Assembly: GCF_011044495.1 (NCBI RefSeq)
Contig: NZ_CP049143.1
Location: 3,596,001-3,660,000 of the forward strand
DNA: 64,000 bases
DNA from: Roseimicrobium sp. ORNL1
GTDB taxonomy: Bacteria > Verrucomicrobiota > Verrucomicrobiia > Verrucomicrobiales > Verrucomicrobiaceae
Direction: 5' to 3'
Shown here: positions 34,762 through 42,581 of the stretch, in pieces
How positions within the stretch are numbered: the stretch's first letter is position 1
How the letters are laid out: every line of letters starts with the position of its first letter
Program-made: the position numbers and the translations under genes
Notes under the pieces: generated by a model
Seen by the model: only the letters and a program-made list of their open reading frames with translations
What the model was told of the DNA's origin: nothing
Database searches by the model: none

Positions 34762-35084
34762 GCCGTCGCTGGCACAAGGTCGGTCCCGCACGACCAGCAC
34801 ATTTCGAAGTTGCCCGGGTTCTTCTCCTGGCACTTCGGGCAAGCGACTTCCTCCTGACTGGACTCGCTGTCCTTCACGATGCAGTCCCGGATGATCTGGA
34901 CAGCGTCCTCGTAGTCCTCATCATTCATGACACAGAGCGCCGGGTAGAACTCCGGGATGGGGATCTCCGTCATGAAGGTGGTGGTATCCTTGTTCCGTAC
35001 AAAGGTGGGAATACCCTCGGCCTCCAGAACGGTCTGGAAGTAGCCTACGCGGGTGTAATCTCGCTCGCGAAACAGTTCTCTCAT
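34758..35084 (-). CDS. DUF2007 (putative signal transducing) protein with C-terminal zinc ribbon, copy 1
   Basis: 108 residues from the ATG at 35084. MRELFRERDYTRVGYFQTVLEAEGIPTFVRNKDTT, then ALCVMNDEDYEDAVQII, is the DUF2007 fold (GlnB-like ferredoxin-type half-domain). The C-terminus has a zinc ribbon (CPKCQEKNPGNFEMCWSCG). The next gene upstream is a paralogue, 105 bp away on the same strand, showing a local duplication. Its stop overlaps that of the sigma factor gene by 4 bp. Confidence 0.8.
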   Translation of the reverse strand: MRELFRERDYTRVGYFQTVLEAEGIPTFVRNKDTTTFMTEIPIPEFYPALCVMNDEDYEDAVQIIRDCIVKDSESSQEEVACPKCQEKNPGNFEMCWSCGTDLVPATA

Positions 35085-35189
35085 GGGCGATTGCAGCGTT
35101 GAAGTTGGTACCCTGGCCATCCTACCTCTGAACGCCCGCGACGCACCACCACAAAAGTGAGGTGTTGGCTTCAAGGCTCCAAACACTGA

Positions 35190-35525
35190 TCACACCAACC
35201 GTTCGCCCGGCGAAAGCAGATCCGCTCCACAGGACCAGCAGGTCTCGAAGTTTCCTGGATTCTTCTCCTGGCACTTGGGACACACATGCTGCTGCTGGCT
35301 TTGGCGCGCGCCGTAGACGGCATTCTTCTCCAGTACCTCCACGGCGATGTCGTAGTCCTCGTCATTCACCACGCACAGCGCGGGGAAGAACTCGGGGATC
35401 GGCACCATGGTGGTCATCGTCTCGGTATTCTCGTTCATCACGAACGTGGGAATACCCTCGGACTCCAGCATGCCACGGTAGAATCCAACCCGGGTGAAAT
35501 CCTTCTCACGAAACAGCTCTTTCAT
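35190..35525 (-). CDS. DUF2007 protein with C-terminal zinc ribbon, copy 2
   Basis: 111 residues, closely similar to copy 1 in both domains (KELFREKDFTRVGFYRGMLESEGIPTFVMNEN, ALCVVNDEDYDIAVEVLEK, VCPKCQEKNPGNFETCWSCGADLL). The two zinc ribbons are nearly identical over CPKCQEKNPGNFE. A tandem duplication is the simplest reading. The 227 bp upstream gap (35526-35752) shows nothing else. Confidence 0.8.
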   Translation of the reverse strand: MKELFREKDFTRVGFYRGMLESEGIPTFVMNENTETMTTMVPIPEFFPALCVVNDEDYDIAVEVLEKNAVYGARQSQQQHVCPKCQEKNPGNFETCWSCGADLLSPGERLV

Positions 35526-35752
35526 GGCGTGCGTCCCCCATTTTCTTGGTTGATCACAAATGGTCTCGTGGATGAATCGCGCATGCCCATACGGTTGGCT
35601 GCGGGCCTACGCATGAAGACAGGGGGCGCCCTACCAGAAAAGCTCACAGTCTCGTGCCGGGGGCCTCTGCAGGCTTCCTTATGGTATGGCCCTTCTGTTT
35701 GGCCATGCTCTCACCGAGTCCCTCCCTGTTTGGGACCCGTTTCATTCTGGAT

Positions 35753-36112
35753 CTACGTCCCGGCGTTCGTGCGCCATTGCTGCCGGTACTCGCTCGGAGT
35801 CATCTTCAGCTCACGCTCAAAAGCACGGCAGAAGGCACTCATGCTGTGGTAGCCAACGCTGACGGCAATTTCACCGATGCCGCTCTTGGTTTCGCGTAGC
35901 GCCTCGGCAGCTCGATCCATGCGATGACGGCGCAGGAGTCCCGGGATGGTGTAGCCCAGGAACGTTCCAAAAATCCGGCTGAGCTGGAAGGATGTGAGTC
36001 CGACCTCTCGGGCGAGCGCCTCGAGGCTGGGAGGATTCGCGATGTCCTGAAGAAGGAGGGACGCAGCACGCTCGGCAAGCTCGCGGTTGGAATGTTCTGA
36101 GGTGACGGGCAT
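35753..36112 (-). CDS. AraC-family transcriptional regulator (DNA-binding domain only)
   Basis: 119 residues from the ATG at 36112, chosen because AAAGG lies 7 nt upstream; an in-frame ATG at 36154 would add 14 residues. Two helix-turn-helix units of the AraC type are clear: PSLEALAREVGLTSFQLSRIFGTFLGYTIPGLLRRHRMDRAAEAL and SGIGEIAVSVGYHSMSAFCRAFERELKMTPSEYRQ. No ligand-binding domain precedes them. The DUF2239 gene and its repeat-bearing promoter are close by, an arrangement often seen for AraC and DUF2239, so it may control that gene. Confidence 0.85.
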   Translation of the reverse strand: MPVTSEHSNRELAERAASLLLQDIANPPSLEALAREVGLTSFQLSRIFGTFLGYTIPGLLRRHRMDRAAEALRETKSGIGEIAVSVGYHSMSAFCRAFERELKMTPSEYRQQWRTNAGT

Positions 36113-36204
36113 GAACGTGCCTTTATATGCGTAAGGACGCATTAATTCCAGCATGAATGTTAGCCTGCAATTGCGCGCAGAACCTTTGCTTAGCAAGCCC
36201 TCTC

Positions 36205-36561
36205 TTACACCGCCTGTGCGGTGCAACGGTCATCCAGCAAAGTTCGCAAGTAGGCGATGCTTTCGCGGGCCTGGGTATGGTAGATTTCCACATCGGCGTT
36301 CTGGGGCTTGTTCAGCGCTTGAGTCGCCGTCCACGGAGGAATGGCTCGTACAGCGATGGAGAGCTCCAGTCGGGCATCCGCGTAAATATTGTGACGTTTC
36401 AGGCCTTGGTCGATGGCATCCATCAACTGAAATGCGAGCACTCGGGAAGGACCGTGAAGGCGGCCAGGCGTGGCTTCAATGAGCTCTTCCAAGGCGTTCA
36501 GCTCCTGTGCCAGACGCGCCCTGTCGATTCGGCTTGAAATACCAGATGGATTTTGGCCCAT
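36205..36561 (-). CDS. Hypothetical protein, 118 residues
   Basis: Starts MGQNPSGISSRIDRARLAQEL from the ATG at 36561 (a GTG at 36573 is also in frame), then LEELIEATPGRLHGPSRVLAFQLMDAIDQGLKRHNIYADARLELSIAV, and ends near SIAYLRTLLDDRC. Predominantly helical and probably soluble. No family recognised. It runs towards the AraC gene and diverges from the DUF2239 gene across 155 bp that contain the promoter repeat. Confidence 0.55.
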   Translation of the reverse strand: MGQNPSGISSRIDRARLAQELNALEELIEATPGRLHGPSRVLAFQLMDAIDQGLKRHNIYADARLELSIAVRAIPPWTATQALNKPQNADVEIYHTQARESIAYLRTLLDDRCTAQAV

Positions 36562-36662
36562 GTTAAGCCGCACTATACCTAATCTTATATTCAGTTACAA
36601 CTTCTTGACCAAAAAATGCCTGACACTGAAGCGGACTTCAGCTGCGGATTGAACGGTTTGGC

Positions 36663-36713
36663 GTTTATTATCCGGGTATAATTTGACATTCTAATTTTAT
36701 CCGGGTAATAAAC
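36663..36713 (+). promoter_or_regulatory. Promoter and operator-like repeat in front of the DUF2239 gene
   Basis: TTATCCGGGTA occurs twice as direct repeats (36668-36678 and 36697-36707), and the outer ends form an inverted repeat GTTTATTA (36663-36670) / TAATAAAC (36706-36713). Inside lie a perfect TTGACA (36683-36688) and, 17 bp later, TAATAA (36706-36711), a good -35/-10 pair. TATAAT at 36677-36682 is another possible -10. If the first pair is used, transcription starts at or beside the ATG at 36717, which would make a leaderless mRNA. The repeats suit an AraC-type regulator, two of whose sites are usually in direct orientation. Confidence 0.55.
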
Positions 36714-36716
36714 GGC

Positions 36717-37349
36717 ATGATTTTACCGCCCGATGTTCGCCAGACATACACCTGCTTTCATGGTTCCAAGCGCCTCGTGACCGGTTCGCTCACGGAAGTC
36801 GCCTTGGAAACGAAACGTGCCCATGAGGGAGATGCGAGTGCTCCAGTGCTGATCTTTGATAACCGTACAGGCCGCACCGTCGAGGTGGATATGCGGGGTT
36901 CAGAGGCCGAGGTAATCAATCGGCTGAAGCCCATTCAAGACACCCACGAAGCTCCGGAGACATCCGCAATTCTACCAGCAGATGCGGAAACTCCCGCAGA
37001 TGTCACCAAAGGGCGAGGCCGTCCAAAACTTGGCGTGACCGCCCGGGAGGTTACGCTGCTTCCGCGTCATTGGGAATGGCTCGCCACCCAGCCTGGAGGA
37101 GCCTCCGTGGCACTGCGCAAGCTGGTCGAAGAAGCTCGCCGCACCCATGCTGAAAAGGACCGCCTCCGCCAGAGCCGAGAGCGCACCTATCACTTCATCT
37201 CGGTACTCGCGGGGGACCTGCCCGGCTTCGAAGAATCCTCGCGTGCGCTCTTTGCTGGCAACGTGCCGAAGTTCGCGGAGTGCATGGCAGCATGGCCTGC
37301 AGACATGCGCGATCACGCACTGTGGCTCACGGGCGATGTTGCAGGGTAA
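36717..37349 (+). CDS. DUF2239 family protein
   Basis: 210 residues. DUF2239 hallmarks are visible: QTYTCFHGSKRLVTGSLTEVALETKRA, APVLIFDNRTGRTVEVDMRG, KGRGRPKLGVTAREVTLLPRHWEWLATQPGGASVALRKLVEEARR and TYHFISVLAGDLPGFEESSRALF. The RGRPKLGVTxREVTLLPRHWEWL segment is the strongest. Function unknown; the acidic, helical C-terminal part looks soluble. The gene starts beside the direct and inverted repeats that make its promoter, and the AraC gene is 0.6 kb upstream on the other strand. Confidence 0.85.
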   Translation: MILPPDVRQTYTCFHGSKRLVTGSLTEVALETKRAHEGDASAPVLIFDNRTGRTVEVDMRGSEAEVINRLKPIQDTHEAPETSAILPADAETPADVTKGRGRPKLGVTAREVTLLPRHWEWLATQPGGASVALRKLVEEARRTHAEKDRLRQSRERTYHFISVLAGDLPGFEESSRALFAGNVPKFAECMAAWPADMRDHALWLTGDVAG

Positions 37350-37355
37350 GACAGC

Positions 37356-37700
37356 TCACAGCAACTTCGTGCCCAGAGGCACGGGCTTGTCCGGCACGCA
37401 CAGGGCCACGTGTCCCGTAGCGTTGTGAAAGCCTGTGACGAGGCATTCTGATTGAATGGGACCAATCTGCTTCCTGGGGAAGTTCACCACGGCGACCACG
37501 AGTTTGCCCTCCAGTTCCTCTGGCGTGTAGAGCTGGGTGATCTGGGCGCTGGATTTTTTGATGCCCAACTCAGGACCGAAATCCACCTGCAGAATGTACG
37601 CGGGTTTCCTGGCCTCTGGAAAAGGCCGGGCGCTCACGACACGACCCACGCGCAATTCCACCTTGGTGAAGTCGGTCCACTCGATCGTTTCCATCTCCAT
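37356..37700 (-). CDS. csaA: tRNA-binding domain protein CsaA
   Basis: 114 residues. MEMETIEWTDFTKVELRVGRVV and FPEARKPAYILQVDFGPELGIKKSSAQITQLYTPEEL, then GKLVVAVVNFPRKQIGPIQSECLVTGF, are the CsaA/EMAP-like OB-fold signature that binds tRNA and acts as an export chaperone in B. subtilis. It stands alone, stop to stop with the DUF2239 gene (6 bp). The 175 bp region after the gene start, towards 37876, holds a TTTGCGTTCTTTGCGTTCTTTT stretch of unknown role. Confidence 0.9.
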   Translation of the reverse strand: MEMETIEWTDFTKVELRVGRVVSARPFPEARKPAYILQVDFGPELGIKKSSAQITQLYTPEELEGKLVVAVVNFPRKQIGPIQSECLVTGFHNATGHVALCVPDKPVPLGTKLL

Positions 37701-37875
37701 CCAGCGAACCTAGACAGCGGCCACAGTGTCGCAACCAGCGAGCAGCCCAAGCTTCAACCGCTTTACCTCAGTAACCTTTTGCGTTCTTTGCGTTCTTTTG
37801 CGGCCATTCCTTTCAACGTCCCACCCGCCCGCTCCGTCTGCGTCACCATACGAGTAAAAACGTGTGAAAAAGGCC

Positions 37876-38616
37876 CTACGGCAGCTCACGGATGCGCAGC
37901 TTGCGGAACTGGATGGGGGAGCCTTCGCTCTCCAGGCACAGGTAGCCACTCTTGGGATCGCACCCGGTGCCACCGGAGACTTCTTCACCATTCACCCAGA
38001 GACGCACTTCGCCATTGATGGCGCGGATGTAGTACCGGTTCCACTCGCCGTGTCCTTTGCTCAGGTGCTTGCGCGGGAAGCTACGCTGACCGTTGGGCGA
38101 CACGGGCGGGAAAGGAGTCATCTTGATGCCCACGGGGAAGACATCCCCGTTCGTCCCAAACCAGTCGGTGGGCTTGCCCGTCTTGGCCACTTTTTCGGTG
38201 TAGCCGTGATCGAGGATCTGTACCTCAATACCCTGCGGCAGGCCGGGCTTCGCTGCCGTCGTGAGTTTTTCAATGGACTCTGGAGTCGCCCACAGAAACA
38301 CACCGGAGTTGCCGGCGGGCTTCTCGTGCATCCACTCCACCACGAGTTCGAAGTTCGTCACCGGCTTCACCGTGCGCATCACGCTGACGGGAGTTCCCGT
38401 GCAGTGGAGCACACCGTCCTTCCAACTCCACGTGTCATCAGCGCTGTTGACCTTCGTGAAGTCCTCTGCAGTAAGCGCACGCCAGCCTGGCTGGGTATCA
38501 TCGATGACCGCACGAATGGCCACCGTGGCAGGTGACGGATCGGCCGCACGCAGGGGCGAAGTGAAACTCAGACCGGCGGCGAGGATGAGGAGACAGGTGC
38601 GTGGCAGCGGCTTCAT
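37876..38616 (-). CDS. Exported DUF1080 protein (3-keto-disaccharide hydrolase-like, LamG/concanavalin fold)
   Basis: 246 residues from the ATG at 38616 with signal peptide (residues 1-24, ending SPLRAAD). FELVVEWMHEKPAGNSGVFLWATPESIEKL and GIEVQILDHGYTEK are DUF1080 core blocks, together with the late WNRYYIRAINGEVRLWVNGEEVSGG and GYLCLESEGSPIQFRKLRIREL. DUF1080 enzymes cleave 3-keto-glycosides made by GFO/IDH-type oxidoreductases. The oxidoreductase gene immediately upstream (33 bp) fits such a pathway, with the two acting together on a sugar substrate. Confidence 0.85.
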   Translation of the reverse strand: MKPLPRTCLLILAAGLSFTSPLRAADPSPATVAIRAVIDDTQPGWRALTAEDFTKVNSADDTWSWKDGVLHCTGTPVSVMRTVKPVTNFELVVEWMHEKPAGNSGVFLWATPESIEKLTTAAKPGLPQGIEVQILDHGYTEKVAKTGKPTDWFGTNGDVFPVGIKMTPFPPVSPNGQRSFPRKHLSKGHGEWNRYYIRAINGEVRLWVNGEEVSGGTGCDPKSGYLCLESEGSPIQFRKLRIRELP

Positions 38617-38649
38617 GGAATGTAGTACACAAGGACGGCGCATCATTGA

Positions 38650-39855
38650 TCAGGCTTTCAGTCCGCTGAGGTCCGGATTCGCGGATTGCGACTTGCTCAT
38701 GAACTCCTCCCACGTGGCGCCACCGGGGGTCTTCGCGGCGAACTCTCCAAACAAGGTGAGCAGGGTGGACTCGACTGCGCCTTCGACAGTGGGATTGCCG
38801 TTTGGATTCTTCGAAGTGATGGCCACGCGGAACGTCTCAATGTTCTTCTCCGTGCCGGTGCGGTAGAGGTTCTTGGTATCACCGCCACGCCAGAAGCTCT
38901 CCTTGTCTCCGCGGATCATCACACGCCCGCCGAACTCACTGGTGAAGATGCCCTTGTTTCCCACGAAACGATTGCCGCAGGCGAAGGGCGAGCCCCAGCC
39001 GTTGAACTGCCGCGAGCTGAAGGTGACCGCGCCTTTCTCGAACTCGAACAGCAGGGAGAAATGATCAGAAGCGTCGCCGATGTTGTCCGGTCGTGCTCCG
39101 CGTCCGCAGTTCCCGCTGGCACGGACCGGACGGCCAAAGGCCCAGCTCACGATGTCCAGCGCATGGATGTTCTGCTCGGTGATGATGTCACCGCCGAGAT
39201 CACGATGGCGCACCCAGTTCTTCAGCCGGCCTTCCGGATTGCTGTCATCATCGTTGCGGGGAATCAAGTCCGCCTCGTAGTGGCATTCACCGAACATCAG
39301 GTCACCGAGGGCGCCGTCGTGGATGCGCTTGATGCCCTCCTGGAAATGTTCGTTGCCACGCGACTGCACATCCGCCAGGACCACGATGCCCTTGGCTGCA
39401 GCGTCCTTGGCCAGTTGGCGGATCGTTTCGCATCCTTTCACATCGATGGCCATGGGCTTCGCGATGAGCACGTGCTTTCCGGCCGCCACGGCATCGATCG
39501 CCTGCTGCACGTGAAAGTAGGGCGGGCTGTGAATTGCCACAGCATCCACCTGCTCCAGCATCTTCTTGTAGCCATCCAGGCCGGTGAATTGCTGGTCTGC
39601 GGCGATGCCGTATTTCCCGCCAAAAGTCGCTGCGCTGTCCGCGAAGTAGTCATGCGCGGCAGTGATCTTGAAACCCGGGTTCTCCGCGATGATGGCTGAT
39701 ACAAAGTTCCCGCGCCCACCGCAGCCGATATTGCCGATGCGAATCACAGGGCCGTCGTGCACAGCCTTCAGCGGTGCCTCTGCGGAAGCATTGCTGGCGA
39801 GCTGACTAAGGACGGTGGCAAGTCCGGAGGTCTGGAAGAAGGAACGTCGATTCAT
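38650..39855 (-). CDS. Tat-exported Gfo/Idh/MocA-family oxidoreductase
   Basis: 401 residues. The start NRRSFFQTSGLATVLSQLAS is a Tat signal, so the enzyme folds with cofactor before export. IRIGNIGCGGRGNFV is the nucleotide motif, KHVLIAKPMAID is the EKP-like motif (AKP here) and GGDIITEQNIHALDIVSWAFGRP is the conserved substrate region. The C-terminal half has the beta-sheet domain. It precedes the DUF1080 gene by 33 bp on the same strand, a pairing seen in 3-keto-sugar catabolism. The LysR gene is 140 bp further upstream on the same strand. Confidence 0.9.
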   Translation of the reverse strand: MNRRSFFQTSGLATVLSQLASNASAEAPLKAVHDGPVIRIGNIGCGGRGNFVSAIIAENPGFKITAAHDYFADSAATFGGKYGIAADQQFTGLDGYKKMLEQVDAVAIHSPPYFHVQQAIDAVAAGKHVLIAKPMAIDVKGCETIRQLAKDAAAKGIVVLADVQSRGNEHFQEGIKRIHDGALGDLMFGECHYEADLIPRNDDDSNPEGRLKNWVRHRDLGGDIITEQNIHALDIVSWAFGRPVRASGNCGRGARPDNIGDASDHFSLLFEFEKGAVTFSSRQFNGWGSPFACGNRFVGNKGIFTSEFGGRVMIRGDKESFWRGGDTKNLYRTGTEKNIETFRVAITSKNPNGNPTVEGAVESTLLTLFGEFAAKTPGGATWEEFMSKSQSANPDLSGLKA

Positions 39856-39995
39856 GCTTGGTGGGACTCAGTTCGAAGAGACGAGAAGCGAGCAACACCG
39901 AACGAACCGTCACCGTCACGTCTTATGCGATGGACGACGAATGATGCAATGCGTGGCGTATCGATTAGTTTCCGCCTAATGGACGGAGGGACGGC

Positions 39996-41012
39996 TTAAG
40001 AGGCCGTTTCCGTTTCCGTTTTCTCCTGAAACGCCTGCTGCACCAGTTCACGAAAGTCCCTCACATGCTCCGGCTCGAAGCGGCCCTTGCGTTGCACCAG
40101 GAACACATCCTCGTAACCGAAGAGGGAGGAGATGTCGCGCACGACGATTTCAGATTCTCCCGGAGCCCTCTTGGGAGGTCTCACGCTGGCAGCACTCGTC
40201 CCGATGGCGACGCCGAAACCGATGGCCACATAGTTCAAGAGCAGAGCGCGATTCGTGGCCGTCATGATGACATTCATCCGGTCCAGCAGTCCTGCTTGAG
40301 CAAAGACATGGCGGATCTGCCGGTGGGAACTGCTCTCCTGGGGTGCCAGCACCAGCGGCTCCTTCACCAAGTTGGCCAGGGTGATGCGACGTGCCGTAGC
40401 CAGCGGGTGCCCCTGTGGACACATGAGGTGAAAGGTGTGGCGCGTGAGCGGCAGGCACTGGAACTGTGGCATGGGCTCATCTCCGGTCGCCATACCCATC
40501 ACGGCGAGATCGGCGCCATCCTGCTCGATGATCTCCCTTGCCAGCCGGGAAACACGATCCACCAGGACCAGCTTCACCTTGGGATGATGCTGCCGGTACT
40601 GCATGATGGGGCGCCGCAGCAATCCAGAAAGCGAAGGGGAGGGGGCCACGACGGTCAGCGTCCGCGTCGCCATGTTTCGCTTGTCCTCGAACATTTGCCT
40701 CAAGCCGTCGAAGGACTCCACCAGCGGAGCTGCAAGGTCCACGAGCGCCTGACCGTCCTCGGTGAGACGGACCTTGGTTCCATCCGCCAGAGCGAGCTGC
40801 ACCCCGTACTCCTCCTCCAGCGACCGGATCTGCTGCCACACTGATGGCACGGAAAGATCCAGCGCCGCTGCGGTCGCAGCAAAACTGCCGTGACGGGACA
40901 GCTCCACCAGAGAACGAATCTGCCGGAAGCGCACCTCTTTGAAATAACGACGGGCTGAGCCGGCATCAGGTGAGCCGATTCTGCGCGCGGCGGAACGTGG
41001 TTTCTTCGTCAT
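39996..41012 (-). CDS. LysR-family transcriptional regulator
   Basis: 338 residues. After a basic N-terminal tail (TKKPRSAARR) the helix-turn-helix FRQIRSLVELSRHGSFAATAAALDLSVPSVWQQIRSLEEEYGVQL is typical of LysR regulators. The rest is the two-lobed effector domain (TLTVVAPSPSLSGLLRRPIMQYRQHHPKVKLVLVD, HFHLMCPQGHPLA, LLLNYVAIGFGVAIGT). It lies 140 bp upstream of the oxidoreductase-DUF1080 pair in the same direction and could regulate it, but no operator was recognised. It is divergent from a GNAT gene (232 bp). Confidence 0.9.
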   Translation of the reverse strand: MTKKPRSAARRIGSPDAGSARRYFKEVRFRQIRSLVELSRHGSFAATAAALDLSVPSVWQQIRSLEEEYGVQLALADGTKVRLTEDGQALVDLAAPLVESFDGLRQMFEDKRNMATRTLTVVAPSPSLSGLLRRPIMQYRQHHPKVKLVLVDRVSRLAREIIEQDGADLAVMGMATGDEPMPQFQCLPLTRHTFHLMCPQGHPLATARRITLANLVKEPLVLAPQESSSHRQIRHVFAQAGLLDRMNVIMTATNRALLLNYVAIGFGVAIGTSAASVRPPKRAPGESEIVVRDISSLFGYEDVFLVQRKGRFEPEHVRDFRELVQQAFQEKTETETAS

Positions 41013-41244
41013 GTTGCCCGGGTGTCCTGAGGAGCAATGGGGCGGGGGATATCATGGCCGAAAGGAGTTCACCCCCAGCAGCATTGCTGCGAATGCCAGC
41101 GACTCAACGAAGCGGCAACCTGTGGCAGTCTGCCTTTTTGATGTCGCAATGCAAACCCATTTTGTGGTACCGCAGGGGCGTTCCAACCCATTTTTGCCAT
41201 CCTTGTGTCACCCCGCGCCATCTGCCAAGGTGCCGCTCACACTC

Positions 41245-41718
41245 ATGACACCGATGGACACCGCACTTCAGGGGAGAATCAGTTTTGCCCCTGTTTCGCA
41301 GGACGATTTCGAGGAGCTTCTCGCCCTGCGCATCGCCGCCATGCGGGAGAGTTTGGAAGCTGTGGGACGGTTCAATCCCGAACGGGCTCGCGAGCGGCTT
41401 CGCAAGTCCTTCTACCCAGAACACACCGCCTTCATCGCTTTCGACGGACAGCGAATCGGTTTCTACACCTTCCGGCCAGCCGACGGCGGCGGCTTTCAGT
41501 TGGACCACCTCTACGTCCACCCGACCTTCCAATCCCAAGGAATCGGCTCAGAAGTCCTGCGCCACCTCCTTGCCTTGGCCGACGCCCGCGGGATGACCGT
41601 TTCGCTGGGCGCGCTGCGAGACAGCCCCTCAAACCGATTCTATCAGCGCCACGGCTTCGTCCAAACCGCCGAGGACGAGTGGGACATTTATTACCTCCGC
41701 GCACCCCGAGCATGTTGA
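41245..41718 (+). CDS. GNAT-family N-acetyltransferase
   Basis: 157 residues from the ATG at 41245; further upstream in-frame starts would add a low-complexity stretch that does not look like coding sequence. FAPVSQDDFEELLALRIAAMRESL is the N-terminal motif. GGFQLDHLYVHPTFQSQGIGSEVLRHLLALADARGM is motif A with Q-x-x-G-I-G-S, and SPSNRFYQRHGFVQTAEDEWDIYY is the motif B end. The substrate cannot be predicted. The tRNA-Ser gene follows 79 bp later. Confidence 0.88.
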   Translation: MTPMDTALQGRISFAPVSQDDFEELLALRIAAMRESLEAVGRFNPERARERLRKSFYPEHTAFIAFDGQRIGFYTFRPADGGGFQLDHLYVHPTFQSQGIGSEVLRHLLALADARGMTVSLGALRDSPSNRFYQRHGFVQTAEDEWDIYYLRAPRAC

Positions 41719-41797
41719 TGCTGAAACGGTGAAAGCAGGGGCTTGCAATTTTCTCCCTTCCATGCGAAAGCTTCAGCCACCTTTAGAATGGTGAAAA

Positions 41798-41886
41798 GGA
41801 AGGGTGGCTGAGTGGTCTAAGGCACTCGATTCGAAATCGAACGTAGTCAAAAGCTACCGTGGGTTCAAATCCCACCCCTTCCGCCA
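41798..41886 (+). tRNA. tRNA-Ser (anticodon CGA)
   Basis: Acceptor arms GGAAGGG / CCCTTCC (41798-41804 and 41876-41882), a discriminator G, an encoded CCA (41884-41886), the anticodon loop TTCGAAA with CGA in the middle and a long variable arm of the class II type are all present. The T arm GGGTTCAAATCCC is canonical. CGA reads the serine codon UCG. Confidence 0.96.
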
Positions 41887-41899
41887 ATTGTTTCAAAAC

Positions 41900-41919
41900 C
41901 CGCTCACCAAGAGCGGTTT
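41900..41919 (+). terminator. Short hairpin after tRNA-Ser
   Basis: CCGCTC (41900-41905) and GAGCGG (41911-41916) pair around ACCAA and are followed by TTT. The stem is short, but it lies 14 bp after the tRNA and may end its transcript. Confidence 0.5.
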
Positions 41920-42018
41920 CCGTTGATACTCAGCCGGTTTAAGGTGCCTGATGTCACACCAGAGCACCAAGGGACGATGCCAAGGCAACAAGGACTGCTG
42001 AGACGCGGAGGCGTGTTC

Positions 42019-42038
42019 GCTGCAGCGCCAGGTTAGGC
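42019..42038. repeat. attC-like right-end repeat (copy 1)
   Basis: GCTGCAGCGCCAGGTTAGGC at 42019-42038 matches the stretch at 42667-42686 in 18 of 20 positions, with the same GTT-A/C-GGC core. GTTAGGC is the consensus inverse core site GTTRRRY of integron attC. A left half with RYYYAAC was not found upstream, so this copy may be truncated or degenerate. Confidence 0.5.
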
Positions 42039-42091
42039 GTTCCGGCGTCGATAGAAGAAGCTCTCGACATACTGAGATTGATCAACAAAAC

Positions 42092-42547
42092 CTACGGCAA
42101 ACCGACGTGGTTCGGCCATTCGAAAAGGACCTGAAGATCTGTAGTTCCTGTCTCCGCAAAACCGATGCGTCTGTAAAGTGCGATGGCACGTTGGTTTGCT
42201 TTAAATACTCGCAGGCGAACTGGCTTCTGTGGACGGTGAAACTCATTTACGAGTGACCCAAGATAGGCCGCGCCGATTCCCCTGCCTTGGAATTCTCCGT
42301 GCAGAGCAAACTCTCTGAGATGTGTGGCATCGTGAGCGTGCTCGACCGCAGAAAAGCCGACGGGTCGGCCATCGATTTCTATGATGTCATATGGCCATCT
42401 GTCCCAACTCTCTTGAAAGTATCGGTCTTGAAGGCCTTCGTCCCACGCGCCGAACTGATCCACAACCCACTCTCGATAAGAGGAATGATGCACTGCCTTC
42501 GCAAAAGGAAAGTCCTCAACCGTAGCGCGACGCAGCTTAAGAGTCAT
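42092..42547 (-). CDS. GNAT-family acetyltransferase in an attC-flanked cassette
   Basis: 151 residues. LRRATVEDFPFAKAVHHSSYREWV is the N-terminal motif, GEFQGRGIGAAYLGSLVNEF holds the Q-G-R-G-I-G acetyl-CoA loop, and LRVFKANQRAIALYRRIGFAETG is the C-terminal motif. The nearest homologues by pattern are free-standing N-acetyltransferases, commonly carried as integron cassettes. It is flanked by the attC-like repeats at 42019-42038 and 42582-42686. The ATG is 35 bp from the attC-like site, as expected for a cassette gene. The substrate is unknown. Confidence 0.85.
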   Translation of the reverse strand: MTLKLRRATVEDFPFAKAVHHSSYREWVVDQFGAWDEGLQDRYFQESWDRWPYDIIEIDGRPVGFSAVEHAHDATHLREFALHGEFQGRGIGAAYLGSLVNEFHRPQKPVRLRVFKANQRAIALYRRIGFAETGTTDLQVLFEWPNHVGLP

Positions 42548-42581
42548 TTTCAGCAGCGGAATTTCACGAAATGCGAGCGAC

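Noticed and set aside
41798-41886. Integrative element inserted at tRNA-Ser
   Set aside because: No integrase and no copy of the tRNA 3' end were found downstream in the window. The cassette-like repeats alone do not prove an island.
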